Shown piece by piece: positions 1 through 8,059 of a stretch of 64,000 nucleotides of DNA. Positions within the stretch are counted from its first letter, which is position 1, and the number at the start of each line of letters is the position of its first letter. The DNA is taken from positions 2,046,001-2,110,000 of the forward strand of contig OZ257246.1 in NCBI GenBank assembly GCA_965279595.1, read 5' to 3'. This DNA comes from CAIKLP01 sp965279595 (lineage in GTDB: Bacteria; Bacteroidota; Bacteroidia; Sphingobacteriales; Sphingobacteriaceae). Below the pieces are notes generated by a model. It did not search any database and was not told where the DNA came from. It worked only from the letters and a program-made list of their open reading frames with translations. The position numbers were made by a program, and so were the translations under genes.

Positions 1-120
1 TACATTGTGGTTTAGTTGTGCATAGAGTGAATTGATGTTTGTAGAAACCATTTCAATTTCTGCAAAAAGTATTTTTAAATTATAAGCGTTGAATGAAAGC
101 TGCATATTGTAGAAATTCAT
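1..120 (-). CDS. N-terminal fragment of an unidentified protein, cut by the window edge
   Basis: An ATG at 118-120 on the minus strand opens a frame of 40 codons with no stop before the window ends. The fragment starts MNFYNMQLSFNAYN and reads as a mixed hydrophobic and polar sequence without an evident signal peptide. I do not recognise a family. It would lie directly downstream of the SRPBCC gene on the same strand. An AT-rich frame of this length can stay open by chance, so it is only a possible gene. Confidence 0.3.
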   Translation of the reverse strand, partial: MNFYNMQLSFNAYNLKILFAEIEMVSTNINSLYAQLNHNV

Positions 121-181
121 TCCAAATTCCAAAACTCAAATATCCATTATCCAATTTCCAATTTTCCAATATCCCAAAGAA

Positions 182-571
182 TTACTCTTCATCAAAAAAT
201 TCATATAACGCATCAAAATAATACTCATCCCAACCTTCTGCAAAGCCTTCATATTCTGCATCTGGAATGTTTGTATGTGTTAATTCAACAGAAGTTATTC
301 CTTCTCTTTTACCTTGATGTAGTTTAAAGGTCACAATAGATTCATCGGGTTCACCATCAAAATACCAGTGTTGAACAATTTTTTTATTTTCTACAAACTC
401 TAAATTCTTTCCACAAATATCCCCATTCCATAAAGAAAATTCTGAACCTACTTCTGTACTCATTTCAGCTGGAGCTCCACTCCAAAGTTGAATGGTAACA
501 GGATTAGTTAATGCCAAATAGACTTGATCAGGTGAAGTTGGCAATTCATAATATTTTTTAAATGTTTTCAT
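182..571 (-). CDS. SRPBCC / AHSA1-like START-domain protein
   Basis: This 129-residue protein is about the length of a single SRPBCC (Bet v 1-like) domain. It opens with the family's usual layout: KTFKKYYELP, the phrase SPDQVYLALTNP, then the LWSGAPAEM segment, and later VTFKL and SVELTHTNIP strands followed by a Trp-rich C-terminal helix (GWDEYYFDALYEF). Such domains form a helix-grip fold that binds hydrophobic ligands, and AHSA1 members are often linked to stress or Hsp90-like functions in eukaryotes; the bacterial role here is unknown. It has no signal peptide, so it should be cytoplasmic. It is the last gene of a minus-strand series behind the beta-CASP hydrolase, 29 bases downstream, so co-transcription is likely. 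Confidence 0.8.
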   Translation of the reverse strand: MKTFKKYYELPTSPDQVYLALTNPVTIQLWSGAPAEMSTEVGSEFSLWNGDICGKNLEFVENKKIVQHWYFDGEPDESIVTFKLHQGKREGITSVELTHTNIPDAEYEGFAEGWDEYYFDALYEFFDEE

Positions 572-600
572 TGTGTTGAAATTATATTTAAGTAAATAAT

Positions 601-1998
601 TTAGAGAATAAATGTCTCTCCTTTTATTGGAATTTGAACCTGATATTTTTTTTCTGTTAATGCTTGTGAAAGTTTCTTCATTGAATCAACTTCACCATGT
701 ACCAAAAATACTTTTTTTAATTTATTACTTGCTGTGGCTTCAACGAATTTTAAAAGTCCAGCATGATCTGCATGAGCACTGAATAAATCAGTTTGCTTAA
801 TACTTGCATAAACATACAGTTCTCTTCCATTTATTTTTACCAAAGGAATTCCATCTAGCAGTTTCCTTCCTAAGGTTCCTTTTGCACAATAACCTATAAA
901 TAAAATAGTGCAGTAATAATTTTGTATGTTAAAGTATAAATGATCCTGTATTCTTCCACCCTCTAACATTCCAGCTGAAGAAATTATAACACAAGGTTCA
1001 AAATAATCAGAAATTTGTTGACTCTCTTTCAGTGTTTCCACATACTCTAAGCCATCGAAAATGAATTCATCGCCTTTTTGTTTATAGAACTGGTGTGCTT
1101 GTTCATTTAATAAATGGTGGTGCTTTCTATAAACTTCAGTTCCTGCCATCCCCAATGGACTATCAACAAAAACTTTAATTTTTGGTAATTTCTTTTCTGA
1201 AAATATTTTATTTAAACTGAACACTAAAGCTTGTGTTCTACCGATACTGAATGCAGGTATAATTAACCTTCCAGGTGTATCAATGCAAGTGTGTTTGATA
1301 TGCTCAATGAGTACTTCTTCGATGGTTCTATCAGTACTGTGATACCTTCCACCATAGGTAGATTCACAAACTAAATAATCTAAATTGTTGATATACTCTG
1401 GATCTGCTAATATTGGATAATTAAATCTGCCTATATCACCAGAAAATCCAATTCGTTTTATTTCTTCGTTCTCTTTAACTTCTAATAAAACTGAAGCAGC
1501 ACCTAATAGATGACCAGAAGGAATTAATGTAATAGTTAGATTATCTTCTGCTTCAAAAGGTTTATTAAAAGTGATACAAAAAAATCGATCCATGGTATCC
1601 ATCACATGTTTGTGTAAATACAATGGAGCTTCTTTAAATTCATTTTTATGTTTCCTGCCTTTTCTATTACTTCCTTTACTTTTTGCAAGAAAAACATTAA
1701 CAGAATCTGTTAAAAGTAATTGACATAAATCAGCAGTTGCTGAAGTGCATATAATTTGTCCCTCATAACCATTCTTTATGAGCGTAGGCAAATTTCCTGC
1801 ATGGTCAATGTGTGCATGTGTTAAAATAACTAAATCAATGGAACTTGGCTCGAATGGGAAGAAATCATTTTCAATTGTTGCTCGATCTCGTTCATAATCT
1901 AATCCACAATCAATTAAAATTCGGTATCCATTTTCTAATTCTAATAAATGCATACTGCCAGTTACTTGTTCGGCAGCTCCCCAACTTGTATATTTCAT
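601..1998 (-). CDS. MBL-fold beta-CASP exonuclease/endonuclease-like hydrolase (RNA processing type)
   Basis: The 465-residue protein has the metallo-beta-lactamase zinc motif HAHIDH at residues 61-66, a later SGHLLGAAS histidine segment, the FSGDIGR aspartate segment and C-terminal beta-CASP/RMMBL signatures (SAHADH and VFLVHGE). This order is that of the Ysh1/CPSF73-like family, whose members cleave or trim RNA using two zinc ions. There is no signal peptide, so it acts in the cytoplasm. Its ATG abuts the stop codon of the upstream ABC exporter with no spacer (1998/1999), so translational coupling is likely. Many bacterial members of this branch have no assigned substrate; RNA hydrolase activity is a family inference. 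Confidence 0.88.
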   Translation of the reverse strand: MKYTSWGAAEQVTGSMHLLELENGYRILIDCGLDYERDRATIENDFFPFEPSSIDLVILTHAHIDHAGNLPTLIKNGYEGQIICTSATADLCQLLLTDSVNVFLAKSKGSNRKGRKHKNEFKEAPLYLHKHVMDTMDRFFCITFNKPFEAEDNLTITLIPSGHLLGAASVLLEVKENEEIKRIGFSGDIGRFNYPILADPEYINNLDYLVCESTYGGRYHSTDRTIEEVLIEHIKHTCIDTPGRLIIPAFSIGRTQALVFSLNKIFSEKKLPKIKVFVDSPLGMAGTEVYRKHHHLLNEQAHQFYKQKGDEFIFDGLEYVETLKESQQISDYFEPCVIISSAGMLEGGRIQDHLYFNIQNYYCTILFIGYCAKGTLGRKLLDGIPLVKINGRELYVYASIKQTDLFSAHADHAGLLKFVEATASNKLKKVFLVHGEVDSMKKLSQALTEKKYQVQIPIKGETFIL

Positions 1999-3813
1999 CT
2001 AGGCTATTTCAAATTGTAACTGACTTAAATACCTATATAATCCACCTTCATTTTTCATTAATTCTTCATGACTTCCATTTTCAATTACTTTACCTTGATC
2101 AATAACTACAATGCGATTAGCTTCACGAATGGTTGATAATCGATGTGCAATGATGATGGAAGTTCTGCCTTTCATTAACTCTTCTAAAGCTTCTTGTACA
2201 AGTCTTTCAGATTCTGAATCCAACGAACTTGTTGCTTCATCTAAAATTAATATAACTGGATTTTTTAATAATGCCCTAGCAATTGCAATACGTTGGCGTT
2301 GACCTCCTGATAATTTCACTCCACGTTCACCAACTACTGTTTGGTATCCTTCAGGAAAATTTTCAATGAATTGATGAGCATTGGCTCTTTTAGCTGCCAT
2401 TATTATTTCATCTTTACTTGCATTAATTTTTCCATAAGCAATATTCTCTTCAATTGTACCTCCAAATAATAAAACATCTTGAGGTACAATTGCTACTTGA
2501 TTTCTAATATCAGTTAAGCTATAATCATTTGAAGGTTTTCCATCAAATAATAAAAGTCCACTATCTGGTTCATAAAATCTAAGTAGGATAGAAGCTAGGG
2601 TAGATTTACCTGCTCCACTCGGACCAACCACTGCAACTCGTTCACCAGTTTTAGCTTCAAAAGAAATTTCTCTTAAAACTTTTATTTCTTTTCTAGATGG
2701 ATATGTAAAACTTAAATTTTCGAATCGAATATTTCCAAAAATCTTTTTATTGATTTCATATTGATTTGATAAAATGGACACATCTTCATTTTCTTCTTTT
2801 AATAATTCAACTACTCTTTCAGTGGCTCCAACAGTTTTTTGCAATTGAGCATATAATTCAGCAAAACTTCCCATTGCAGCCCCAACAAAAGTGGAATATA
2901 AAATAAATGAAGTAAGCTGTCCAACGGTAATTTCTCCTGCTTGTACAAGTTTAGAACCATACCATACCACTGCTACTATTGATCCAAATAAACAAAAAAT
3001 AATAAATGAAGCGAATGCTCCTCTATATTTTGCACCCTTTAATGCCAATTGTACAACTTCGTCAATTGATTTTTTGTATCTATTTGTTTCATATGTTTCA
3101 TTGACAAAAGCTTTAACACTAGCAATGCCTTGCAATGTCTCTTCAACAACCACATTAGAGTCCGCTAATTTATCTTGTGCATTTCTTGAAAGTTGTCTAA
3201 TGTATTTTCCGAAAACTACTGCAATGATTACTAAAACAGGGAAGATAGATAACATCATTAATGTAAGTTTTCCTGATACTAAACTCAATGCTATTATTCC
3301 ACCAATGAATACAATTACTTGTCTTAATAATTCTGCAATGGTGCCAGTAATGCTATCTTGAATTTGTGCTAAATCAGCTGAAATACGACTATTTAATTCC
3401 CCAACTCTTCTTTTGGAAAAAAATGTCATTGGTAAAGTAACTAATTTGAAATAAGTGTCTTTCCTTAGGTCTGCCAAAGAACGCTCTGATACCTCTACAA
3501 ACCATATTACTCTAAAAAAAGAAAAGGTGGCTTGTACTAATAGCACTGCCATCAATATAAGAGCAATTTGATTGATATTGCCCGCAATATTTTCCTTAGT
3601 AGCTGCATCTATCAACGAACCCATTGCCTTTGGAAATGCCAAAGATGCTAAGCTTGAAAGTATTAGAAAGAAAATTCCAATGAAAAATTTGGTTTTATAT
3701 GGTTGAATGTATTTTAATAAAATTTTAACATTCTTTAAAGATGCTTTGTTCAGTTTAGCTTTAGGAAGCTCTTCTTCTTGTGAATTACTACTATTCAATC
3801 TTGCACGTGCCAT
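1999..3813 (-). CDS. ABC exporter, fused permease and ATPase (MsbA-like)
   Basis: This 604-residue half-transporter has an N-terminal membrane domain with about six hydrophobic segments (residues ~45-310) followed by an ATPase domain. The ATPase shows Walker A GPSGAGKST at 397-405, the signature LSGGQRQR near 500, Walker B LILDE at 521-525 and the H-loop IIAHRLST. Half-transporters of this type dimerise and export lipids, peptides or drugs; MsbA flips lipid A precursors across the inner membrane. The substrate cannot be read from sequence. It is first in a minus-strand unit with the beta-CASP hydrolase and the SRPBCC protein. Confidence 0.9.
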   Translation of the reverse strand: MARARLNSSNSQEEELPKAKLNKASLKNVKILLKYIQPYKTKFFIGIFFLILSSLASLAFPKAMGSLIDAATKENIAGNINQIALILMAVLLVQATFSFFRVIWFVEVSERSLADLRKDTYFKLVTLPMTFFSKRRVGELNSRISADLAQIQDSITGTIAELLRQVIVFIGGIIALSLVSGKLTLMMLSIFPVLVIIAVVFGKYIRQLSRNAQDKLADSNVVVEETLQGIASVKAFVNETYETNRYKKSIDEVVQLALKGAKYRGAFASFIIFCLFGSIVAVVWYGSKLVQAGEITVGQLTSFILYSTFVGAAMGSFAELYAQLQKTVGATERVVELLKEENEDVSILSNQYEINKKIFGNIRFENLSFTYPSRKEIKVLREISFEAKTGERVAVVGPSGAGKSTLASILLRFYEPDSGLLLFDGKPSNDYSLTDIRNQVAIVPQDVLLFGGTIEENIAYGKINASKDEIIMAAKRANAHQFIENFPEGYQTVVGERGVKLSGGQRQRIAIARALLKNPVILILDEATSSLDSESERLVQEALEELMKGRTSIIIAHRLSTIREANRIVVIDQGKVIENGSHEELMKNEGGLYRYLSQLQFEIA

Positions 3814-3866
3814 AATATATGTTTAGTCTATAAAATTAATTAATCAAAGTATTAACTTGCAGCAGA

Positions 3867-3874
3867 TATATTTG
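3867..3874 (+). promoter_or_regulatory. Candidate Bacteroidota -7 box for the mbnP-like gene
   Basis: TATATTTG matches the Bacteroidota -7 consensus TAnnTTTG and would give a 5' leader of roughly 75 bases. I see no TTG 19 bases upstream. In DNA this AT-rich such an octamer occurs by chance fairly often, so the call is weak. Confidence 0.35.
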
Positions 3875-3955
3875 TTTTTTATTCACATTGACGAAAAAAA
3901 CAAACTATTGAGGGCATAAAGTCGTTAATGGTATAGTTTTAGCTAATAAAGGCTT

Positions 3956-4693
3956 ATGAAAATCAGGATTTTAGGAATTATTACGGCATTAGTATTAGCA
4001 GGTTGTTTTGGTAAAGATAAAAATCAAAATACAACAGGTTCATTACTTGTAAAATTCAATCATTTGTATAAAGGTCAAGCACTTCAAGTTTTAGAGGATA
4101 ATTCTTTGATTTATTCTACTGCAAAAGGCAATGCTTTTAATATCAAAAACATCAAATATTTTATATCTAAATTAACTTTAACAAAAGCTGATGGATCAAT
4201 TTATGATGTTAATATGTATAAATTAATAAATCCAAATGAAAGTAATTTGAGTTATCAAGAATTTAATTTAACTGGAATTCCTGAAGGAACATATACCAAA
4301 ATCTCATTTCAATTTGGAATTGATACAGCTAGAAATACTTTCCCCTTTGGGCTTCCAAATAATTCAGAAAACAATTCAATGGAGTGGCCTTTTCCATTAG
4401 GTGGAGGATATCATTTTTTAATTTTAGAGGGTGTTTATAGAAATAATTCTAATGATACGGTAGGATATGCTATTCATTTAGGAAAAACTCCCAACCAAAT
4501 TTATAATGAATATCCATTAAATTTAGTTGTTTCTGATAATAGCAATACCACCAATATTCAAGTGAATATTGATCAATGGTTTGATGGCATCAATGAAATT
4601 AATTTGAATGATGGCTTCGGATATATTATGGAAGATGACCAGAAGCAATTACTTTTCAAACAAAATGGAGCTAGTGTCTTTACTAAAAATTAA
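3956..4693 (+). CDS. MbnP-like copper-binding family lipoprotein
   Basis: The 245-residue protein has a lipoprotein signal with lipobox LAGC and acylated Cys17, so it should be anchored in the envelope. The rest follows the MbnP family plan: a GSLLVKFNHLYKGQAL start, a FNIKNIKYFISKLTL segment, a YKLINPNES strand, the IPEGTYTKISFQFGID segment and a late YHFLILEGVYR strand. MbnP was described as a periplasmic copper-binding partner of the di-heme enzyme MbnH in methanotrophs, where a tryptophan is oxidised to kynurenine; the family is much wider than methanobactin operons. A Trp in MEWPFPLGGG (residues ~142-151) is one possible equivalent, by inference only. The stop codon lies one base before the start of the peroxidase gene, which supports a functional pair. 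Confidence 0.8.
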   Translation: MKIRILGIITALVLAGCFGKDKNQNTTGSLLVKFNHLYKGQALQVLEDNSLIYSTAKGNAFNIKNIKYFISKLTLTKADGSIYDVNMYKLINPNESNLSYQEFNLTGIPEGTYTKISFQFGIDTARNTFPFGLPNNSENNSMEWPFPLGGGYHFLILEGVYRNNSNDTVGYAIHLGKTPNQIYNEYPLNLVVSDNSNTTNIQVNIDQWFDGINEINLNDGFGYIMEDDQKQLLFKQNGASVFTKN

Positions 4694-4694
4694 A

Positions 4695-5777
4695 ATGAGA
4701 CGTATTGTATTTATATTTTCCTTTATTGCAATAGTAATAACCATCTTTCAAGCTTGTCAAAAGGATAAATTTCAGAGTATCGCATATAATTTCGAAACTC
4801 CAGCAAATTTCCCCCCAATGCCGGAACCTGCTGATAATCCATTGACTAAGCCAGGAGTTGATTTAGGTAGAATGTTATTTTATGATCCAATTCTATCAAG
4901 TGATAGTACCATAAGTTGTGCAAGTTGTCATGGTATAGAGAATTCATTTGCAGATAATAAAAGATTTAGTGTTGGCGTAGATGGAGCAATAGGCGATATA
5001 AATGCAATGGCAATTATTAATTTAGCTTGGCAAACTAGATTCTTTTGGAATGGGAGAGAAAACAGTTTAGAGGCTCAAGCCTTAGGTCCAATAAACAATC
5101 CAATTGAGATGCATGAAACTTCTGAAAATGTGGTGAGGAAATTGACTAGGCATCCACTGTATCAATTGAGGTTTCAAAATGCATTTCCAAATCAAGTAAT
5201 TACAAAAGAGTTAGTTGGAAAAGCAATTGCACAATTTGAAAGAATAATTGTTTCAAACAACTCTACTTACGACCAGTTTTATAAAATTCAAGAAAGAGCT
5301 TTTACTGTTGACGAATATTTGGGTTTTCAAATTTTCTTTACCGAGCGAGGACAATGCTTCCATTGCCATGGAGCAAACGGAACTCTTTTAGCTCATAATT
5401 TAGATACGGTTTTCAGAAACAATGGAATGTTAACAGATGCAGAAATCACTGGAAAGGGATTATCATTTGTAACACATAAATCTACCGATGATGGAAAATT
5501 TAAAGTACCTACCTTACGAAATATTGAATTAACAGGACCATATATGCATGACGGAAGATTCTCTAGCTTAGAGCAAGTAGTTGAATTTTATAGCAGTGGC
5601 ATAAAAGAGAATAGAAATTTAGATATCAACTTTTCAAAATCTCCTGAAAGGCTTGAACAATTTGGTGGATTAGGTTTTACAAGCGATGAAAAAAAACATC
5701 TGGTATCTTTTTTAAAGACATTAACAGATACATCATTTATTCATAATCCTTTATACCAAAACCCCTTCACTCATTAA
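4695..5777 (+). CDS. MbnH/MauG-type di-heme cytochrome c peroxidase
   Basis: I take the ATG at 4695 because it opens a lipoprotein signal ending IFQAC (Cys21) and lies just after the upstream stop; an in-frame start further upstream would overlap the mbnP-like gene. The 360-residue product has two CXXCH heme c sites, CASCH at 75-79 and CFHCH at 221-225, and the family segments LFYDPILSSD, FFWNGRENSLEAQALGPI, KVPTLRNIELTGPYMHDG and FLKTLTD. The fold is that of bacterial cytochrome c peroxidase/MauG enzymes. Pairing with an MbnP-like protein favours an MbnH-like protein-modifying role over simple peroxide removal, but activity cannot be told from sequence. Confidence 0.9.
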   Translation: MRRIVFIFSFIAIVITIFQACQKDKFQSIAYNFETPANFPPMPEPADNPLTKPGVDLGRMLFYDPILSSDSTISCASCHGIENSFADNKRFSVGVDGAIGDINAMAIINLAWQTRFFWNGRENSLEAQALGPINNPIEMHETSENVVRKLTRHPLYQLRFQNAFPNQVITKELVGKAIAQFERIIVSNNSTYDQFYKIQERAFTVDEYLGFQIFFTERGQCFHCHGANGTLLAHNLDTVFRNNGMLTDAEITGKGLSFVTHKSTDDGKFKVPTLRNIELTGPYMHDGRFSSLEQVVEFYSSGIKENRNLDINFSKSPERLEQFGGLGFTSDEKKHLVSFLKTLTDTSFIHNPLYQNPFTH

Positions 5778-5802
5778 AATTATTGCTTATAAATAATTTT
5801 AA
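5774..5802. terminator. AT-rich inverted repeat between convergent genes
   Basis: An 11-base perfect dyad, TTAAAATTATT (5774-5784) and AATAATTTTAA (5792-5802), flanks a 7-base loop and covers the stop codons of the peroxidase gene and the convergent FG-GAP gene. Location fits a bidirectional terminator. The stem is made only of A-T pairs and lacks a clear T run, so it is a weak candidate. Confidence 0.35.
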
Positions 5803-8059
5803 ATTGAATTCCTTCTTCAGTTTTTACTTTTAAATAGTAGATGCCATTTTGAAACTCATTCAAATCAATTTGAATTGATAATGCATTTGATTTAACACTT
5901 TGCAAAGTTTTACCTAATTGATCAATAACTTCAATTTGATAAATTATAGATTCAGATTGAACAGTTAGCTTACCTGAGTTTGGATTAGGAAAACATTTGA
6001 TTTTGGAGGAATTTTCAATTTTAACATTTTCAATACCTACAGCTGAAGTTTGATTTTTGAATAATATTAATCCTCCTTGTGGTGTCCCAGAAATCAACTC
6101 AGGCTTATTATCCCCATCAATATCAGCCATTGAAATTCCGAACCCTCCATTGCTTTGTGTAAATATTCCTGCACCTAAATTAATTGAGTCAACAGGTATA
6201 TTGTTTTTTACTGTCGGGTCTAAAAGCAGCGGACTAAATACATAAACTTTTCCATTTGCATTTGACACTAAAAGTCTAAAAGAATCAGAAGGGAAAAGTT
6301 TTTTTGCTAATGTTGTAGTTCTACCACTTGGATAGCCTACAAAATTTCTAGCATTTATTTTTGCTAAAGAGTCTGTTTGAATTTTATATTTTGGAATATT
6401 ATTGGAAGAAGTATCTATCAATAAATTAACATTGTCAAATCTTTCTCCTGAAATAATTTCTAATTTATTGTCATTATTATAATCAAATAAATAAGGGGTT
6501 GATAAATTACCTAGATCAATATTAGTTAAATAAGCAGATCGAAATACTAAGTTAAATGATTGATTCGGCCCAGCGGTGTTTTCAAAATAGTGAAGCAGGC
6601 CATCATTCGAGCCACATATCATATCTAGATCTCCATCTTTATCCATATCTCCAAAAGATGGAGCCATGTTCGCTATATTTAAAGTGGATAATCCCCACAT
6701 ATCTCTATTAACTAATTCAAATGCTGGTTGGGTAAGCGTTCCAGTATTTCTATAGGCTGCTAAGCCTGTTTTATAAACACCACTTGATTGCCAATAACCT
6801 GTATTGCTAATGATGATATCCTGCAATCCATCTTGATCATAATCAACGAAACAAGGGTTGGCACCTTCACCAATTTCAATCATTTCTCCTTCTAAAAAAG
6901 AATTGGTTTCATATATGAAATTTGGATTGCTTTCAGTTCCTTCGTTTAAATAGAGATATGTATTTGCAAAATTATCGGCATCTCCCGTTGTATTTGGAGC
7001 AGCAATTAAATCTCTTTTACCATCATTGTTTACATCTACCAAAAATGCTGCAGGGAAAGAATTTAATACTGCAGGATTTACACTAGGATAAAATTGAAAA
7101 AATTGCGACATCAAGGGATTTTGATTATCAGTAGAATTGGTTAACAAATACATATTGGTACAGCCAATGTCACCAATTAAAATATCTTTTTTATTATCAC
7201 CATTAGAATCGAATATAAGTAGCGTAGAGCCTGAGTGTTTATTGGTTTTTAAAAGGTTTTCTTTTATTGAATTTTCAAATTCTTCTTTATTATAATCAGG
7301 AATAAATTTACCTCCAGTACCACAAACTCCACTTGAATAATTTAATGAGATATTACAATTTTGAAATGACTCTCTGAATCTTCCCCAACATCTTTTATAA
7401 ACAACAAAATCGAATGAATCTTTTACAGCATATTTTTCCATTGATAAATTTTTAAACCAATAGATTGCATCTCCAGCTGTATCAATGCCTAATTCCATAG
7501 TAAGAATATCTATATCTCCATCATCATCAACATCAACAATTGCTGGTAAGTCAGCTGGTCCACTATATAAACGAGATATGAATGATGTATAATCAGCCTG
7601 TACATCTTTATTCACTAATTCAAATGAAATTCCGTTTGCCTGAGTAGATGTATTTTTAAAAACTCTCACACCACCTGGTACTGATGAATAAATATCCTCT
7701 TTGCCATCACCATTATAATCTACTAGTAACATCCAATCAGTAAGATCATTCGGAAAGAATGCAGAGAGAGTGGCATCATATTCGTACTTTATTTCTCCTA
7801 CATTTCCTTTATTAATTAAGCAAGTAATTTTTCCACCTTCTTTATCAAATATTACCAAATCTTTTTTTCCATCAAAATTTAAATCGATGCTTGAAAACTG
7901 AGGTACATCAATACCTCCAGCGAATGGCAACTGACAGATTTTATTATTTTGTGTAACATTAATTGTATTAGGGTAAGGTATAAATCCACCGTTAAATGAT
8001 TGAGATTGTACCGAAATATTTAATATTAAAAAGGAAAATAAACAGATTATTTTATTCAT
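5780..8059 (-). CDS. FG-GAP/VCBS repeat protein with T9SS type A sorting domain
   Basis: The 759-residue protein has a signal peptide (cut near SVQSQS) and at least nine calcium-binding-like FG-GAP loops spread over its length, for example DLNFDGKKDL, DYNGDGKEDI, DVDDDGDIDI, DVNNDGKRDL, DYDQDGLQDI, DMDKDGDLDM and DIDGDNKPEL. These would form a beta-propeller of the integrin-like type. The last ~85 residues start KCFPNPNSGKLTV and end in the strand-rich type A domain that directs export by the T9SS. It is a surface or secreted protein with no known ligand. It is arranged in tandem with a paralogue of almost equal length directly upstream, and the stop codon of that paralogue touches this gene's start. 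Confidence 0.88.
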   Translation of the reverse strand: MNKIICLFSFLILNISVQSQSFNGGFIPYPNTINVTQNNKICQLPFAGGIDVPQFSSIDLNFDGKKDLVIFDKEGGKITCLINKGNVGEIKYEYDATLSAFFPNDLTDWMLLVDYNGDGKEDIYSSVPGGVRVFKNTSTQANGISFELVNKDVQADYTSFISRLYSGPADLPAIVDVDDDGDIDILTMELGIDTAGDAIYWFKNLSMEKYAVKDSFDFVVYKRCWGRFRESFQNCNISLNYSSGVCGTGGKFIPDYNKEEFENSIKENLLKTNKHSGSTLLIFDSNGDNKKDILIGDIGCTNMYLLTNSTDNQNPLMSQFFQFYPSVNPAVLNSFPAAFLVDVNNDGKRDLIAAPNTTGDADNFANTYLYLNEGTESNPNFIYETNSFLEGEMIEIGEGANPCFVDYDQDGLQDIIISNTGYWQSSGVYKTGLAAYRNTGTLTQPAFELVNRDMWGLSTLNIANMAPSFGDMDKDGDLDMICGSNDGLLHYFENTAGPNQSFNLVFRSAYLTNIDLGNLSTPYLFDYNNDNKLEIISGERFDNVNLLIDTSSNNIPKYKIQTDSLAKINARNFVGYPSGRTTTLAKKLFPSDSFRLLVSNANGKVYVFSPLLLDPTVKNNIPVDSINLGAGIFTQSNGGFGISMADIDGDNKPELISGTPQGGLILFKNQTSAVGIENVKIENSSKIKCFPNPNSGKLTVQSESIIYQIEVIDQLGKTLQSVKSNALSIQIDLNEFQNGIYYLKVKTEEGIQFKIIYKQ

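Noticed and set aside
121..180. Repetitive TCCAATTTCCA-like stretch before the SRPBCC gene end
   Set aside because: Units are irregular and short; it looks like low-complexity AT-rich spacer.
4608..4694. Earlier in-frame start for the di-heme peroxidase
   Set aside because: It would lie inside the MbnP-like gene and place a hydrophilic stretch before the lipoprotein signal; the ATG at 4695 begins the signal directly.
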